NCBI GenBank assembly: GCA_036825195.1
Contig: DAISYQ010000012.1
Coordinates: 1-64,000, forward strand
Source: UBA2210 sp036825195
GTDB taxonomy: Bacteria; Desulfobacterota; Syntrophia; Syntrophales; UBA2210
Length of the DNA stretch: 64,000 bases
Reading direction: 5' to 3'
The notes under the pieces are model-generated. The model saw nothing but the letters and a program-made list of their open reading frames with translations, ran no database searches and was not told the origin of the DNA. Positions 20,606 through 28,216 of the stretch are shown here, one piece after another. Numbering within the stretch: the first letter of the stretch is position 1; each line of letters starts with the position of its first letter. A program made the position numbers and the translations under genes.

Positions 20606-22015
20606 TCATTCATTCCGCACCCCCGGGTTTTCGATTTGCGGGTTGCCCCAGCCGCCGCCCAGTGCGCGGTGCAGTGTTACGCGATTGCTGAGGATGGCCA
20701 GTTCAACCAGTACGAGGTTTTCTTCGGCCTGAAAACGGGCCTGCTGGGCGTCAAGCACGGTGAGGTAATCGACCAGTCCCCGTTCGTATCGGTTTTCGGC
20801 CACCTGCTGGGTGGCCTTCGCTTCGGAGAGAAAGATCAGCATCTTTTCTCTTTTTTTCATCTGCTCCTTCCGCGTCAGGAGAGCGCTTTCCACTTCAGAA
20901 AATGCATTGAGGACCGTCTTGGCGTAATCGGCCAGCCCCTGCTGAAACTGTGCCTCTGCAGCCCGCTGGCCTGCCTTGAGTTTTCCCGCATCAAAGATCG
21001 GTGAAAGTGCCCCGAGCGATATATTCCACAGGCTGCTCCCCGGCATAATCAGTCGATCGAGCTCACTGCTGGAATAGCCGAAACTGCCTGTCAGTGTTAT
21101 TCTCGGGAATCGGTTGGCTGTGGCGACGCCAATCTTCGCGTTCAATGCCTGCAGGTTTGCCTCCGCCGCCCTGATGTCGGGTCGGTTCAGGAGGAGTTCT
21201 GACGGCAGACCCGGTGGTACGGGGGAGGGCAGCCTGAAGTAGTCTTCCTGATGTGTCCGTGCCGATAGGGTTTCCGGATAGTGTCCCGAAAGGACGGCCA
21301 GCTTCTGCTGTGCGATGCCGAGTTCCTGCCGCAACGAGGGGAGCGCGGCTTCCGTCTGGGCGAGAATACGTCGTGCCTGCCGGAGATCCAGGATGGACGT
21401 CAAACCACCTTCGTATCGTCTTTCCACGAATGCAAGGTTTCGGCGGTAATTTTCTATGCTTTGCGTTGTGATCTGAATCCTTCTCTCCAGGGATTCCATC
21501 TGGAAATATAACGTTATCGCTTCCGATATGATGGTCTGGGCAATGATGCGGGCATTCTCCTCCGTTTGTGCGAGGCTCGCAAGGGCGGCTTCCTCGGTGC
21601 GGGCCAGGCGGCCCCAGAGGTCGATCTCGAATGATGCCGGCAGAGAGAGGCTGTAGAGGTTTGATTCGATTCCCGGAAGAACGCGCTGTCTTCTCGCTTC
21701 GCCCGTAATTTTGAGGCTGGGATACCGGTCTGCCCTGGATTGAACAAAATAGGCACGCATCTCGGAGATGACGGCCAGTGCCTTTCTAATGTCCAGATTG
21801 TTCGACAATACGGTTGTCACGACCCGGTCCAGTTCGGGGCTGTTGAACGCGGTCCACCACCGGTCGATATGCTTCTCCGTTGAGCTATCGGGTGAAGCGT
21901 GCTGATACGACTCCCTGATCTGTGACTGCATGTCGGGTTTTGTGAAGTCGGGGCCCACTTTCATGCATCCCGAAAGGAGTGTAATGGTCAAGAGTACGAC
22001 TGCCCTGTATTTCAC
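20606..22015 (-). CDS. Outer-membrane factor lipoprotein (NodT/OprM-type, TolC superfamily)
   Basis: The 469-residue protein begins with a lipoprotein signal (lipobox LLSGC, cysteine near residue 17) followed by KVGPDFTKP, the typical mature start of NodT-type outer-membrane factors, and two long alpha-helical repeats. The trimer would form the exit duct for the RND pump encoded downstream. The start is a GTG that overlaps the stop codon of the TetR gene by one base, so the operon reads tetR, outer-membrane factor, adaptor, permease. Confidence 0.92.
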   Translation of the reverse strand: MKYRAVVLLTITLLSGCMKVGPDFTKPDMQSQIRESYQHASPDSSTEKHIDRWWTAFNSPELDRVVTTVLSNNLDIRKALAVISEMRAYFVQSRADRYPSLKITGEARRQRVLPGIESNLYSLSLPASFEIDLWGRLARTEEAALASLAQTEENARIIAQTIISEAITLYFQMESLERRIQITTQSIENYRRNLAFVERRYEGGLTSILDLRQARRILAQTEAALPSLRQELGIAQQKLAVLSGHYPETLSARTHQEDYFRLPSPVPPGLPSELLLNRPDIRAAEANLQALNAKIGVATANRFPRITLTGSFGYSSSELDRLIMPGSSLWNISLGALSPIFDAGKLKAGQRAAEAQFQQGLADYAKTVLNAFSEVESALLTRKEQMKKREKMLIFLSEAKATQQVAENRYERGLVDYLTVLDAQQARFQAEENLVLVELAILSNRVTLHRALGGGWGNPQIENPGVRNE

Positions 22016-22659
22016 TATATATTCTCCCTTACAGGCAGTCCGGACAGGGAAAAATCAACAATGTGTTGTACCAGCCTGTCCTTGAATGGTTGATCATAGG
22101 CATGCCCGATAATGTTCGATACCGGTAACCGGGCAAAATTGAAGTACAGAACCATCGAAAAGATACTGAGAATATTGAGGACCGTGCGTTCTTCATCTAT
22201 GTTCTCATGCAGATAGGGCCGAAGAATTTCCCCCAGCCCTTCCATGTATGGTTTCATGGTCTCCGCCATTACGATTTCGAAGGCCTCTGTGGGTTTGTTC
22301 ATCTCACGGATCATCAGCTGAGAATGGCACAGACGCTCTTCATCCGTAAGGGGACCCTTGATGACGGCCTCGGCCAGGGATTGGATTACGGCCGCGGGCG
22401 ATATCTCACCATAACCGACAAGGTTTTTTTGAAACTGTTCCCGGATGCGCTGTGCCCGGGGCATCCACCGTTCACGGAACACGTTCAGGTAGAGGGTTTT
22501 CTTGTTGCCGAAGTGATAATTGACCGCGGCGAGGTTGCATTTTGCAACATGCGTAATTTCCCGAACACTTACCCCGTAGTAACCCTTCTGAGCGAACAGC
22601 ATCTCTGCGGATTTCAACAGGCGCTCTCTGGTTGTTTTATTCTCGTTACCAGGAACCAT
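22015..22659 (-). CDS. TetR/AcrR family regulator of the RND operon (CecR/DUF1956-like)
   Basis: The 214-residue protein has an N-terminal TetR helix-turn-helix (TRERLLKSAEMLFAQKGYYG, then VSVREITHVAKCNLAAVNYHF) and a C-terminal ligand and dimer domain resembling the CecR/DUF1956 group. It is the first gene of the efflux operon and has a perfect palindrome in its promoter, so it very likely represses its own operon until a ligand binds. GGAGG upstream of the ATG is strong. Confidence 0.92.
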   Translation of the reverse strand: MVPGNENKTTRERLLKSAEMLFAQKGYYGVSVREITHVAKCNLAAVNYHFGNKKTLYLNVFRERWMPRAQRIREQFQKNLVGYGEISPAAVIQSLAEAVIKGPLTDEERLCHSQLMIREMNKPTEAFEIVMAETMKPYMEGLGEILRPYLHENIDEERTVLNILSIFSMVLYFNFARLPVSNIIGHAYDQPFKDRLVQHIVDFSLSGLPVRENI

Positions 22660-22683
22660 GATGGGACCTCCTTCGAATAAATG

Positions 22684-22712
22684 CCTGTATCAAACGAACG
22701 TTTGAATGTCAA
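22684..22712 (-). promoter_or_regulatory. Promoter of the tetR-efflux operon with palindromic operator in the spacer
   Basis: On the minus strand a consensus -35 box TTGACA (22712-22707) is followed by a 17-base spacer that contains the perfect palindrome TCAAACG-AA-CGTTTGA (plus strand 22690-22705). The -10 box is weak (TACAGG at 22689-22684, or an overlapping GATACA). An operator lying exactly between -35 and -10 is the expected position for autorepression by the TetR protein that starts 31 bases away. Confidence 0.75.
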
Positions 22713-22856
22713 AGTATTTTTGGATTGATCCGTAAGGACTCAACGGGTTCGGGAGCTGAAGTGTTTAGGGTATGGGAATTTTCAACGAAAGGTCGTATTT
22801 TTGAGGAACCATACGCACATACCTGACCGAGCGTAGAAATTGGTACAGTATTTTGA

Positions 22857-22889
22857 AAGGCGCCCCGTGGGTGTTGCCTGGGGCGCCTT
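22857..22889 (-). terminator. Intrinsic terminator after the ATP-grasp CoA-ligase gene
   Basis: AAGGCGCCCC (22857-22866) pairs perfectly with GGGGCGCCTT (22880-22889) over a 13-base loop. On the minus strand the hairpin ends in TTTC and comes 20 bases after the stop codon of the ATP-grasp gene. The T run is short in this direction; on the plus strand it is followed by GGTTTTCTTT, so it could act both ways. Confidence 0.75.
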
Positions 22890-22909
22890 CAGGTTTTCTT
22901 TCCGGATCG

Positions 22910-23584
22910 TTACGAATCGCTGAGTACGACCAGGGCGTCAACGGCAATCGGTTTGTCTCCAGAAATAATGACGGGATTGATATCTATCTCCGCAATCCGG
23001 TCATAGGCGACTCCAAGATCACCAATTCCCACCAGGGCCTTGACGAGAGCGTTTTTGTCAACGGCGGGGTTTCCGCGAAATTCGTCCAGAAGTTTGCTGG
23101 TCTTTATCTCTCCTATCATTTCAAGGGCGTCGATCTCGGTGATGGGGGCTACCCTGAAACTGACATCGTTGAGGACCTCCGTGAATATGCCGCCGAGGCC
23201 GAACATGACGCACGGGCCGAATTGGGGATCACGGGTAAGGCCGATGACGAATTCCCTCACCCCCTTGATCATCTCCTGAACCAGCACACCGTCAAGCTCC
23301 ACGCCTGCTTTCGTGATGTCATCATAGGCCCGGGTGACATCGTCCCCGCTGCCCAGGTTCAGTTTGACCATTCCCATCTCCGTCTTGTGGGCCAGCGTGC
23401 TTGAACACCCCTTCAGTACGACCGGGAATCCAAGTTCTTCGGCAAGTCTGACGGCTTCTTCTCTGGAAGTAGCGAGACCTTCTCGTGTTATGGCAACTCC
23501 CGCAGATTCTATGACACGCTTAGAATCGTACTCTGACAGGGCCTTCTGTTTTCTGTCGATTGCCCTCTGCAGTATCTCTTTCAT
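22910..23584 (-). CDS. ATP-grasp acyl-CoA synthetase (ADP-forming) beta-subunit-like protein
   Basis: The 224-residue protein resembles the stand-alone ATP-grasp (beta) subunit of ADP-forming acetyl-CoA synthetases: FPVVLKGCSSTLAHKTEMGM, the VLVQEMIKGVREFVIG strand and GPCVMFGLGGIFTEV are characteristic, and the length fits a separate beta subunit. Such enzymes interconvert acyl-CoA plus ADP and phosphate with the acid and ATP. The CoA-binding alpha subunit is not next to it. It lies 65 bases after an AMP-forming CoA synthetase, so the two may serve the same short-chain acid. Confidence 0.82.
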   Translation of the reverse strand: MKEILQRAIDRKQKALSEYDSKRVIESAGVAITREGLATSREEAVRLAEELGFPVVLKGCSSTLAHKTEMGMVKLNLGSGDDVTRAYDDITKAGVELDGVLVQEMIKGVREFVIGLTRDPQFGPCVMFGLGGIFTEVLNDVSFRVAPITEIDALEMIGEIKTSKLLDEFRGNPAVDKNALVKALVGIGDLGVAYDRIAEIDINPVIISGDKPIAVDALVVLSDS

Positions 23585-23610
23585 TGATTATTCTCTCCCT
23601 GTTTAGACAA

Positions 23611-23626
23611 GGCGGCATATACCGCC
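23611..23626 (-). other. Short hairpin between the two CoA-ligase genes
   Basis: GGCGG (23611-23615) and CCGCC (23622-23626) form a five-pair stem with a six-base loop in the 65-base gap between the propionyl/acetyl-CoA synthetase and ATP-grasp genes. It could reduce read-through or protect the upstream message, but it has no T run. Confidence 0.3.
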
Positions 23627-23649
23627 GTGCCAAAGTATATGATTTGATG

Positions 23650-25542
23650 TTATGTCCCCAGACCTAACTCTTTTGCCGCCTCTTCAATACCGAGAAGGAC
23701 TGATTCGTCTTCGATCGTTGATGGGACGGTATACGTCTCGCCGTTGGCTATCTTGCGCATGGTTGCCCTCAGTATCTTACCGGAACGGGTCTTGGGAAGG
23801 GCCTTGACGATAGCGCACTGTTTGAAACAGGCAACGGCTCCGATATCCGACCTCACCATCTGTACCAGTTCCTTGACGATATCGTCCGGGTTTCGATCGA
23901 CCCCTGATTTCAGGACGGCGAATCCGACGGGGACTTGGCCCTTGAGCTGCTCATTCGCGCCAAGGACGGCGCATTCCGCCACGTCCTTGTGTTTTGCCAC
24001 CACCTCTTCCATGGCTCCGGTGGAAAGCCGGTGCCCTGCCACATTGATCACATCGTCCATACGTCCCATGATAAAGAGATACCCGTCTTCGTCGACATGC
24101 CCTCCGTCGCCGGTGACGTAAAATCCCGGTATCTCGGTTACGTATTCCAGAAATCGCTTGTCATCCTTCCACAGGGTCGGCAGGCACCCGGGGGGCAGGG
24201 GAAGCTTGATGGCAATAATACCGTCTTCTCCAGTTGGGATCTCGTTCCCCTCCGAGTCCACGATTTGCACATTGTAGCCGGGGACGGCCTTTGTGGGGGA
24301 CCCAGCCTTGACCGGAAAGGGTTCGATGCCCATGCAGTTGGCGGCAATACCCCACCCCGTTTCCGTTTGCCACCAGTGGTCGATGACCGGTATGTTCAGC
24401 ATGGAGGATGCCCAGTGGTATGTATCGGGATCGAGCCTCTCGCCGGCGAGAAAGAGGTACCGCAGGGAACCGATATCGTATTTTTTCAGATAATCGGCCT
24501 GTGGGTCTTCCTTCTTGATGGCACGGAATGCCGTCGGGGCCGTAAACAGTACGGAGACACCGTGCTCTGAGATGACGCGCCAGAAGGCTCCGGGATCGGG
24601 TGTTCCGACCGGTTTCCCTTCGTATACGATGGTCGTGCACCCTGCAAGTAGGGGCGCATACACGATGTACGAATGACCGACTACCCAACCCACGTCCGAT
24701 GCCGCCCAATAGACTTCGCCCGGATTGACGCCGTAGAGGTATTTCATGGTCCATTTCAGGGCGACGGCATGACCGCCGTTGTCACGCATGACCCCTTTCG
24801 GCTTGCCCGTTGTTCCTGACGTATAGAGAATATACAGAGGGTCCGTCGCCGTCACTGCGACACAGTCCGCCGGCTGTGCCGAACTCATCAGGGCCTCCCA
24901 GTCGAAGTCACGACCCGGGACAAGAGGGGCTTCAATTTGCGGACGCTGGAAGATGACACACTTCTCCGGCTTATGATCGGATATTTCGATTGCCGCGTCC
25001 AGGAGCGGTTTGTAGGGAATGACCTTTTTCCCTTCGACGCCGCAGGATGCCGAGACAATGACCTTTGGTTTCGCGTCATCGATGCGGATAGCCAGTTCGT
25101 TGGGAGCGAAACCTCCAAATACGACGGAATGCACGGCGCCTATCCTCGCACAGGCGAGCATGGCAACCGGAGCTTCCGGGATCATGGGCATATAGATGAC
25201 AACCGTATCTCCCTTTGACACGCCAAGATCTCTCAAGGCACCCGCAAATGTTGAAACTTTCGTCAGAAGCTCACCGTAGGTTATTTTTTGTACGGTGTCT
25301 GTCACGGGGCTGTCATAGATTATTGCCGTCTGATCGCCCCTGCCATTCTGTACGTGATAATCAAGGGCGTTATAGCAGGTGTTCAGCATGCCCCCCACAA
25401 ACCACCGGTAAAAAGGTTTGTTGGTGTCATCCAGTACCGTGTCCCACTTTCTCTCCCACTGTACCGCCTCTGCAGCCTCTCCCCAGAACTGATCAGGATG
25501 ATTAATAGAACGTTCGTAGATTGTAGAATAATCCGCTGTCAT
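23650..25542 (-). CDS. Propionyl-CoA/acetyl-CoA synthetase, AMP-forming (PrpE-like)
   Basis: The 630-residue protein is an AMP-forming short-chain acyl-CoA synthetase: LYILYTSGTTGKPKGVMR (about residue 240), GWGIAANCMG near the acyl site, the hinge YLFIMGRMDDVINVAGHRLS, and the C-terminal catalytic lysine in KTRSGKILRA. It activates acetate or propionate to the CoA ester. The N-terminal part (YERSINHPDQFWGEAAEAVQ) is closer to my recollection of PrpE than of Acs, but substrate cannot be decided from sequence alone. It is cotranscribed with the ATP-grasp subunit. Confidence 0.88.
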   Translation of the reverse strand: MTADYSTIYERSINHPDQFWGEAAEAVQWERKWDTVLDDTNKPFYRWFVGGMLNTCYNALDYHVQNGRGDQTAIIYDSPVTDTVQKITYGELLTKVSTFAGALRDLGVSKGDTVVIYMPMIPEAPVAMLACARIGAVHSVVFGGFAPNELAIRIDDAKPKVIVSASCGVEGKKVIPYKPLLDAAIEISDHKPEKCVIFQRPQIEAPLVPGRDFDWEALMSSAQPADCVAVTATDPLYILYTSGTTGKPKGVMRDNGGHAVALKWTMKYLYGVNPGEVYWAASDVGWVVGHSYIVYAPLLAGCTTIVYEGKPVGTPDPGAFWRVISEHGVSVLFTAPTAFRAIKKEDPQADYLKKYDIGSLRYLFLAGERLDPDTYHWASSMLNIPVIDHWWQTETGWGIAANCMGIEPFPVKAGSPTKAVPGYNVQIVDSEGNEIPTGEDGIIAIKLPLPPGCLPTLWKDDKRFLEYVTEIPGFYVTGDGGHVDEDGYLFIMGRMDDVINVAGHRLSTGAMEEVVAKHKDVAECAVLGANEQLKGQVPVGFAVLKSGVDRNPDDIVKELVQMVRSDIGAVACFKQCAIVKALPKTRSGKILRATMRKIANGETYTVPSTIEDESVLLGIEEAAKELGLGT

Positions 25543-25951
25543 CTCATTCCCTTCCTTTCCTTATCACTTTTTATTTTCCCCCTGACAAATGGCCCGGTAC
25601 ATCCGACCTTTATCGCATCAATGATCATGGCTTGTCCGACGCATCAAGCATCAGCCTCTCCTGAGCCGCCATATCGTTACTGCTTCCATCTATTGCTCCG
25701 AACATGGGAGGCATACATGGTGCTTCTTGTAGGAGGTGGCAGAAAAAGAACGAAACTACCCGTATGAAATAAGCCACTCTCTATAGTGACCATCCGATCT
25801 CGTGACGTCCGAAAGGGCGCACCATATCGTTATTCCCCTGTCTCTTCAAGAAAAAGTTTTTATACACCTTTCGCATCCGCCTCTTTCCGCTGCCCGGTAG
25901 GGTAGTGAATTCCCGAGAGTCTCTTCCTGGAGAATAACGGATCGCACGCCT
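25543..25951. other. Gene-free stretch between PadR and PrpE-like genes
   Basis: I see no credible gene, hairpin terminator or promoter in these 409 bases. The region should contain the end of the padR transcript and the promoter of the CoA-synthetase operon. Confidence 0.4.
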
Positions 25952-26494
25952 CTATTTGCCGCTGTCGTCGGAGGAGGCATATGCCTTTTTCCTCTTTTCA
26001 AGTTCGGCGGAATATCGATCTCTCAACAGCTGGAGCAAGGAGACGACCGTTGCGTAGATAAAGTTTCCGTCCTCGTTCCCTTCCTGTTTGACGACGGATT
26101 TGACCTGCTCGAAATCTTCGAGCTGTTCCTCGATGGAGAGGATCTCCTGCTCGAACTGACGGATGATGTTCTCCCTGTCGAGGAATCTGAAAAAGAACAG
26201 CTTCACGAGAAAGTCGAAGTCATAATCCATGGGATTCGACGCCCCGACAAGGCTTTGCATAAAGAGTTCTTTTCCCGCATTGGTTATGGTGTACACGTGT
26301 TTGTTGGGCTTGCCGGTTTGAAAAACCACCTCTTTCTTTACCAGGTTTGCCGTTTCGAGTTTTCGCAATGCGGGATAGATCTGGTTGAGACTCAGGTTAT
26401 ACGCAACCATCATCTTTCCGGTGATGTGCTTTATTTTGTATCCGGTTTTCGGGCCCGACATGAGAAAGCCGAGTATCATCGTGCCTGTATCCAT
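25952..26494 (-). CDS. PadR family transcriptional regulator
   Basis: The 180-residue protein has the PadR winged helix at its N terminus (TMILGFLMSGPKTGYKIKHI, then NQIYPALRKLETANLVKKEV) and a C-terminal Vir-type helical dimer domain with a predicted coiled coil. PadR proteins often repress genes for phenolic-acid or toxic-compound handling and themselves. GGAGATATTT precedes the ATG. The closest candidates for control are itself and the SDR gene upstream on the same strand. Confidence 0.9.
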   Translation of the reverse strand: MDTGTMILGFLMSGPKTGYKIKHITGKMMVAYNLSLNQIYPALRKLETANLVKKEVVFQTGKPNKHVYTITNAGKELFMQSLVGASNPMDYDFDFLVKLFFFRFLDRENIIRQFEQEILSIEEQLEDFEQVKSVVKQEGNEDGNFIYATVVSLLQLLRDRYSAELEKRKKAYASSDDSGK

Positions 26495-26523
26495 AAATAT
26501 CTCCTGAAAATATCTTTCACAAA

Positions 26524-26635
26524 ACCAATGTATAGTAATATATCTTTTTGGAAAATATGGAAATAGATGTCATATGTCAAGATAATTATTGAACAGAAAC
26601 ATGAACAATCAGATCAGGTGTAGACCAATGTATAG
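26524..26635. repeat. Exact 12-base direct repeat flanking the padR promoter
   Basis: ACCAATGTATAG occurs at 26524-26535 and again at 26624-26635, exactly 100 bases apart, and the similarity continues for several bases after each copy (AATAT-like). One copy falls just downstream of the predicted padR transcription start and the other upstream of its -35 box, as expected for paired operators of an autoregulator. Which protein binds them is inference. Confidence 0.5.
26552..26580 (-). promoter_or_regulatory. Promoter of padR
   Basis: Read on the minus strand, TTGACA (26580-26575) and TATTTT (26557-26552) are separated by 17 bases, and the ATG lies about 57 bases downstream. The -35 box is a perfect sigma-70 consensus. 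Confidence 0.65.
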
Positions 26636-27069
26636 GAAATATGAAGTGGGTCGATCGATACGCCTCTCCCACACTCTTGTTCCCGATCGTCACACGCAGC
26701 CGCGTATTCCGGGGACATCTTACTTATGGCATGCATCGGACCTGTATCGTGTTTTTGAATTGGGTGTTATGTCCCTGGATAACGCGTATCCGGTTCAATA
26801 CGGGGTGCTCACCAAAGCCTCTTTTAATGTCGTGGTAACAGGCACTGCTGAGAATAAAGTCCTTGGCTTTAGCTGCTAGAAAGACGTTCACTGCGGTGCC
26901 CAGAGAATTCACCTTCTCCCTATCGCCCAAGACAATGCTTTTTGATCTGGCGCAAGTACTGGCCAGATGTGAGAGAACGATGTGAACGGAGATAAAGATC
27001 GAATGCCGGAGACAACTCGGCAACCCCTGCCATTCAACAATTATTATTGCAGGTACATCGATTTGCCGA
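26581..27069. other. Degenerate stretch between padR and the SDR gene
   Basis: These 489 bases hold no gene I can support. Both strands have short open frames (26589-26879 plus, 26724-27080 minus) with no recognisable domain. The stretch contains one copy of an imperfect direct repeat shared with the other side of the SDR gene, and a GAATTGGGTGTTATGTCCC motif like one in the accessory island at 43691. It looks like decayed DNA. Confidence 0.4.
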
Positions 27070-27918
27070 TCACGGCCCAAAGGGGTTGTATATGGGTAAA
27101 GGATTAATGTCGGCGTAATAATCCTCTAATTCTTCAATTGTAAAGGGCCGGTTTTTTTTGTTCACATATTCTTCCACCGGCGAACGCCACAGTGCGGTTT
27201 TCACTCCGTTGAATGTGAGGCACTGGCCATTTAATTTTGATGCGGCGTCACTAACCAGCCAGACCAACCCCTGTGCTACGTCTTCCGGCTCTCCATACCC
27301 TAGTTCCGCTGCAGTTTTCCCAGAATTGTCTATAAATGGTTGGGTCATATCACTGCGGGATAATGGGCACATAGCGTTACAGCGAATATTGTAACGTTGT
27401 AGTTCTTTGGCTACGGTGTACATAATTCCCATTAGACCAGCCTTGGCGGCTGCGTAGTTTGTTTGTCCAAAATTTCCCACCAGTCCAGATGCTGAAGTGA
27501 TCTGTATGATGTGGCCGCCGCCCTGCTCCCGCATTGCCAAGGCCGCCTGTCGAGTGCACATAAAAGGCCCCCGCAGATTCACGGCGATGACCTTGTCAAA
27601 ATCTTCATCGCTCATTTTCATCAAGGTACGATCACGCACGATCCCGGCATTGTTAATCATTACATCAATGCCTCCGAACTTGTCGACGCATGTGTCCACC
27701 AGGGCTGAGCAGACTTCTGATTCAGTGATTGAACCCTCCACCGCATAGACGTCAGCACCCAGTACCGCTATTTCCTCGCGCACCTTATGCAAGGCCTCTG
27801 CGTTTGTGCCATTGATAATAAGAGAAGCTCCCTCCGCAGCCATTGCCAAAGCAAAGTGACGTCCAAGACTTCTGGATGACCCTGTTATAACAATGCGTTT
27901 TCCTCCTAGTCGACCCAT
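27070..27918 (-). CDS. SDR family NAD(P)-dependent oxidoreductase
   Basis: The 282-residue protein is a classical short-chain dehydrogenase/reductase with cofactor motif TGSSRSLGRHFA (a variant of TGxxxGxG), NNAG, catalytic Ser in ITSASG and the Tyr-Lys pair in NYAAAKAG. A C-terminal tail of about 40 residues beyond the core (ending PIYNPFGP) is longer than usual. Substrate is unknown; a ketone or 3-hydroxyacyl group is typical. AAAGGAG lies upstream of the ATG, and the gene has its own promoter. Confidence 0.9.
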   Translation of the reverse strand: MGRLGGKRIVITGSSRSLGRHFALAMAAEGASLIINGTNAEALHKVREEIAVLGADVYAVEGSITESEVCSALVDTCVDKFGGIDVMINNAGIVRDRTLMKMSDEDFDKVIAVNLRGPFMCTRQAALAMREQGGGHIIQITSASGLVGNFGQTNYAAAKAGLMGIMYTVAKELQRYNIRCNAMCPLSRSDMTQPFIDNSGKTAAELGYGEPEDVAQGLVWLVSDAASKLNGQCLTFNGVKTALWRSPVEEYVNKKNRPFTIEELEDYYADINPLPIYNPFGP

Positions 27919-27955
27919 TTGTATCTCCTTTAAAGACTTTCTTTAGCGTAAAATT

Positions 27956-27985
27956 ACTATAAAAAAATATGATATTGCGTGTCAA
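27956..27985 (-). promoter_or_regulatory. Promoter of the SDR gene
   Basis: On the minus strand TTGACA (27985-27980) and TATAGT (27961-27956) lie 18 bases apart, 38 bases before the start codon. Both boxes are close to the sigma-70 consensus. Confidence 0.68.
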
Positions 27986-28061
27986 GTGATCAGATCGATA
28001 TCCCTCTCCTGTACGCTTGTTCCCCACAATCACGCACAGCGAATCGAGGAAAAATTTCCCT

Positions 28062-28090
28062 TGACACGTCAATTCGATTTCTTTATTGTG
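28062..28090 (+). promoter_or_regulatory. Promoter of the ABC-importer operon
   Basis: TTGACA (28062-28067) and TATTGT (28085-28090) are separated by 17 bases and point towards the permease gene at 28217. This is back to back with the SDR promoter 77 bases away, and a copy of the imperfect direct repeat lies between them, so a shared regulator is possible. Confidence 0.6.
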
Positions 28091-28216
28091 ACTTCATGTT
28101 ATAAAGGCGCTTTTTTTCTTTTGTAAAATTCAGGAATTGACTCTTCCTGCAACGGTCGGGTTTCCGGGCGATATATTATCCCTTTTGAAGAGATAACAGA
28201 AGATAGAGGTGTCTTT

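Larger units (their letters stand above)
26653..28041. repeat. Imperfect direct repeat flanking the SDR gene
   Basis: A 48-base segment at 26653-26700 is repeated in the same orientation at 27993-28041, with about 36 of 48 positions matching by eye and one single-base gap. Both begin with GATCGATA, share CCTCTCC, CTTGTTCCC and end in CAGC. The two copies enclose the SDR gene and the degenerate DNA downstream of it. They could be remnants of a duplication or of mobile-element ends. Confidence 0.45.

Noticed and set aside
26589..26879. Plus-strand open frame of 96 codons after padR
   Set aside because: The translation has no recognisable domain, the frame overlaps an equally plausible minus-strand frame, and no ribosome site stands out. 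It lies in decayed, repeat-bearing DNA.
26724..27080. Minus-strand open frame of 118 codons downstream of the SDR gene
   Set aside because: A stretch in the middle looks somewhat protein-like, but the start overlaps the end of the SDR gene, no family is recognised and the N-terminal part looks random. At best it is a decayed gene.
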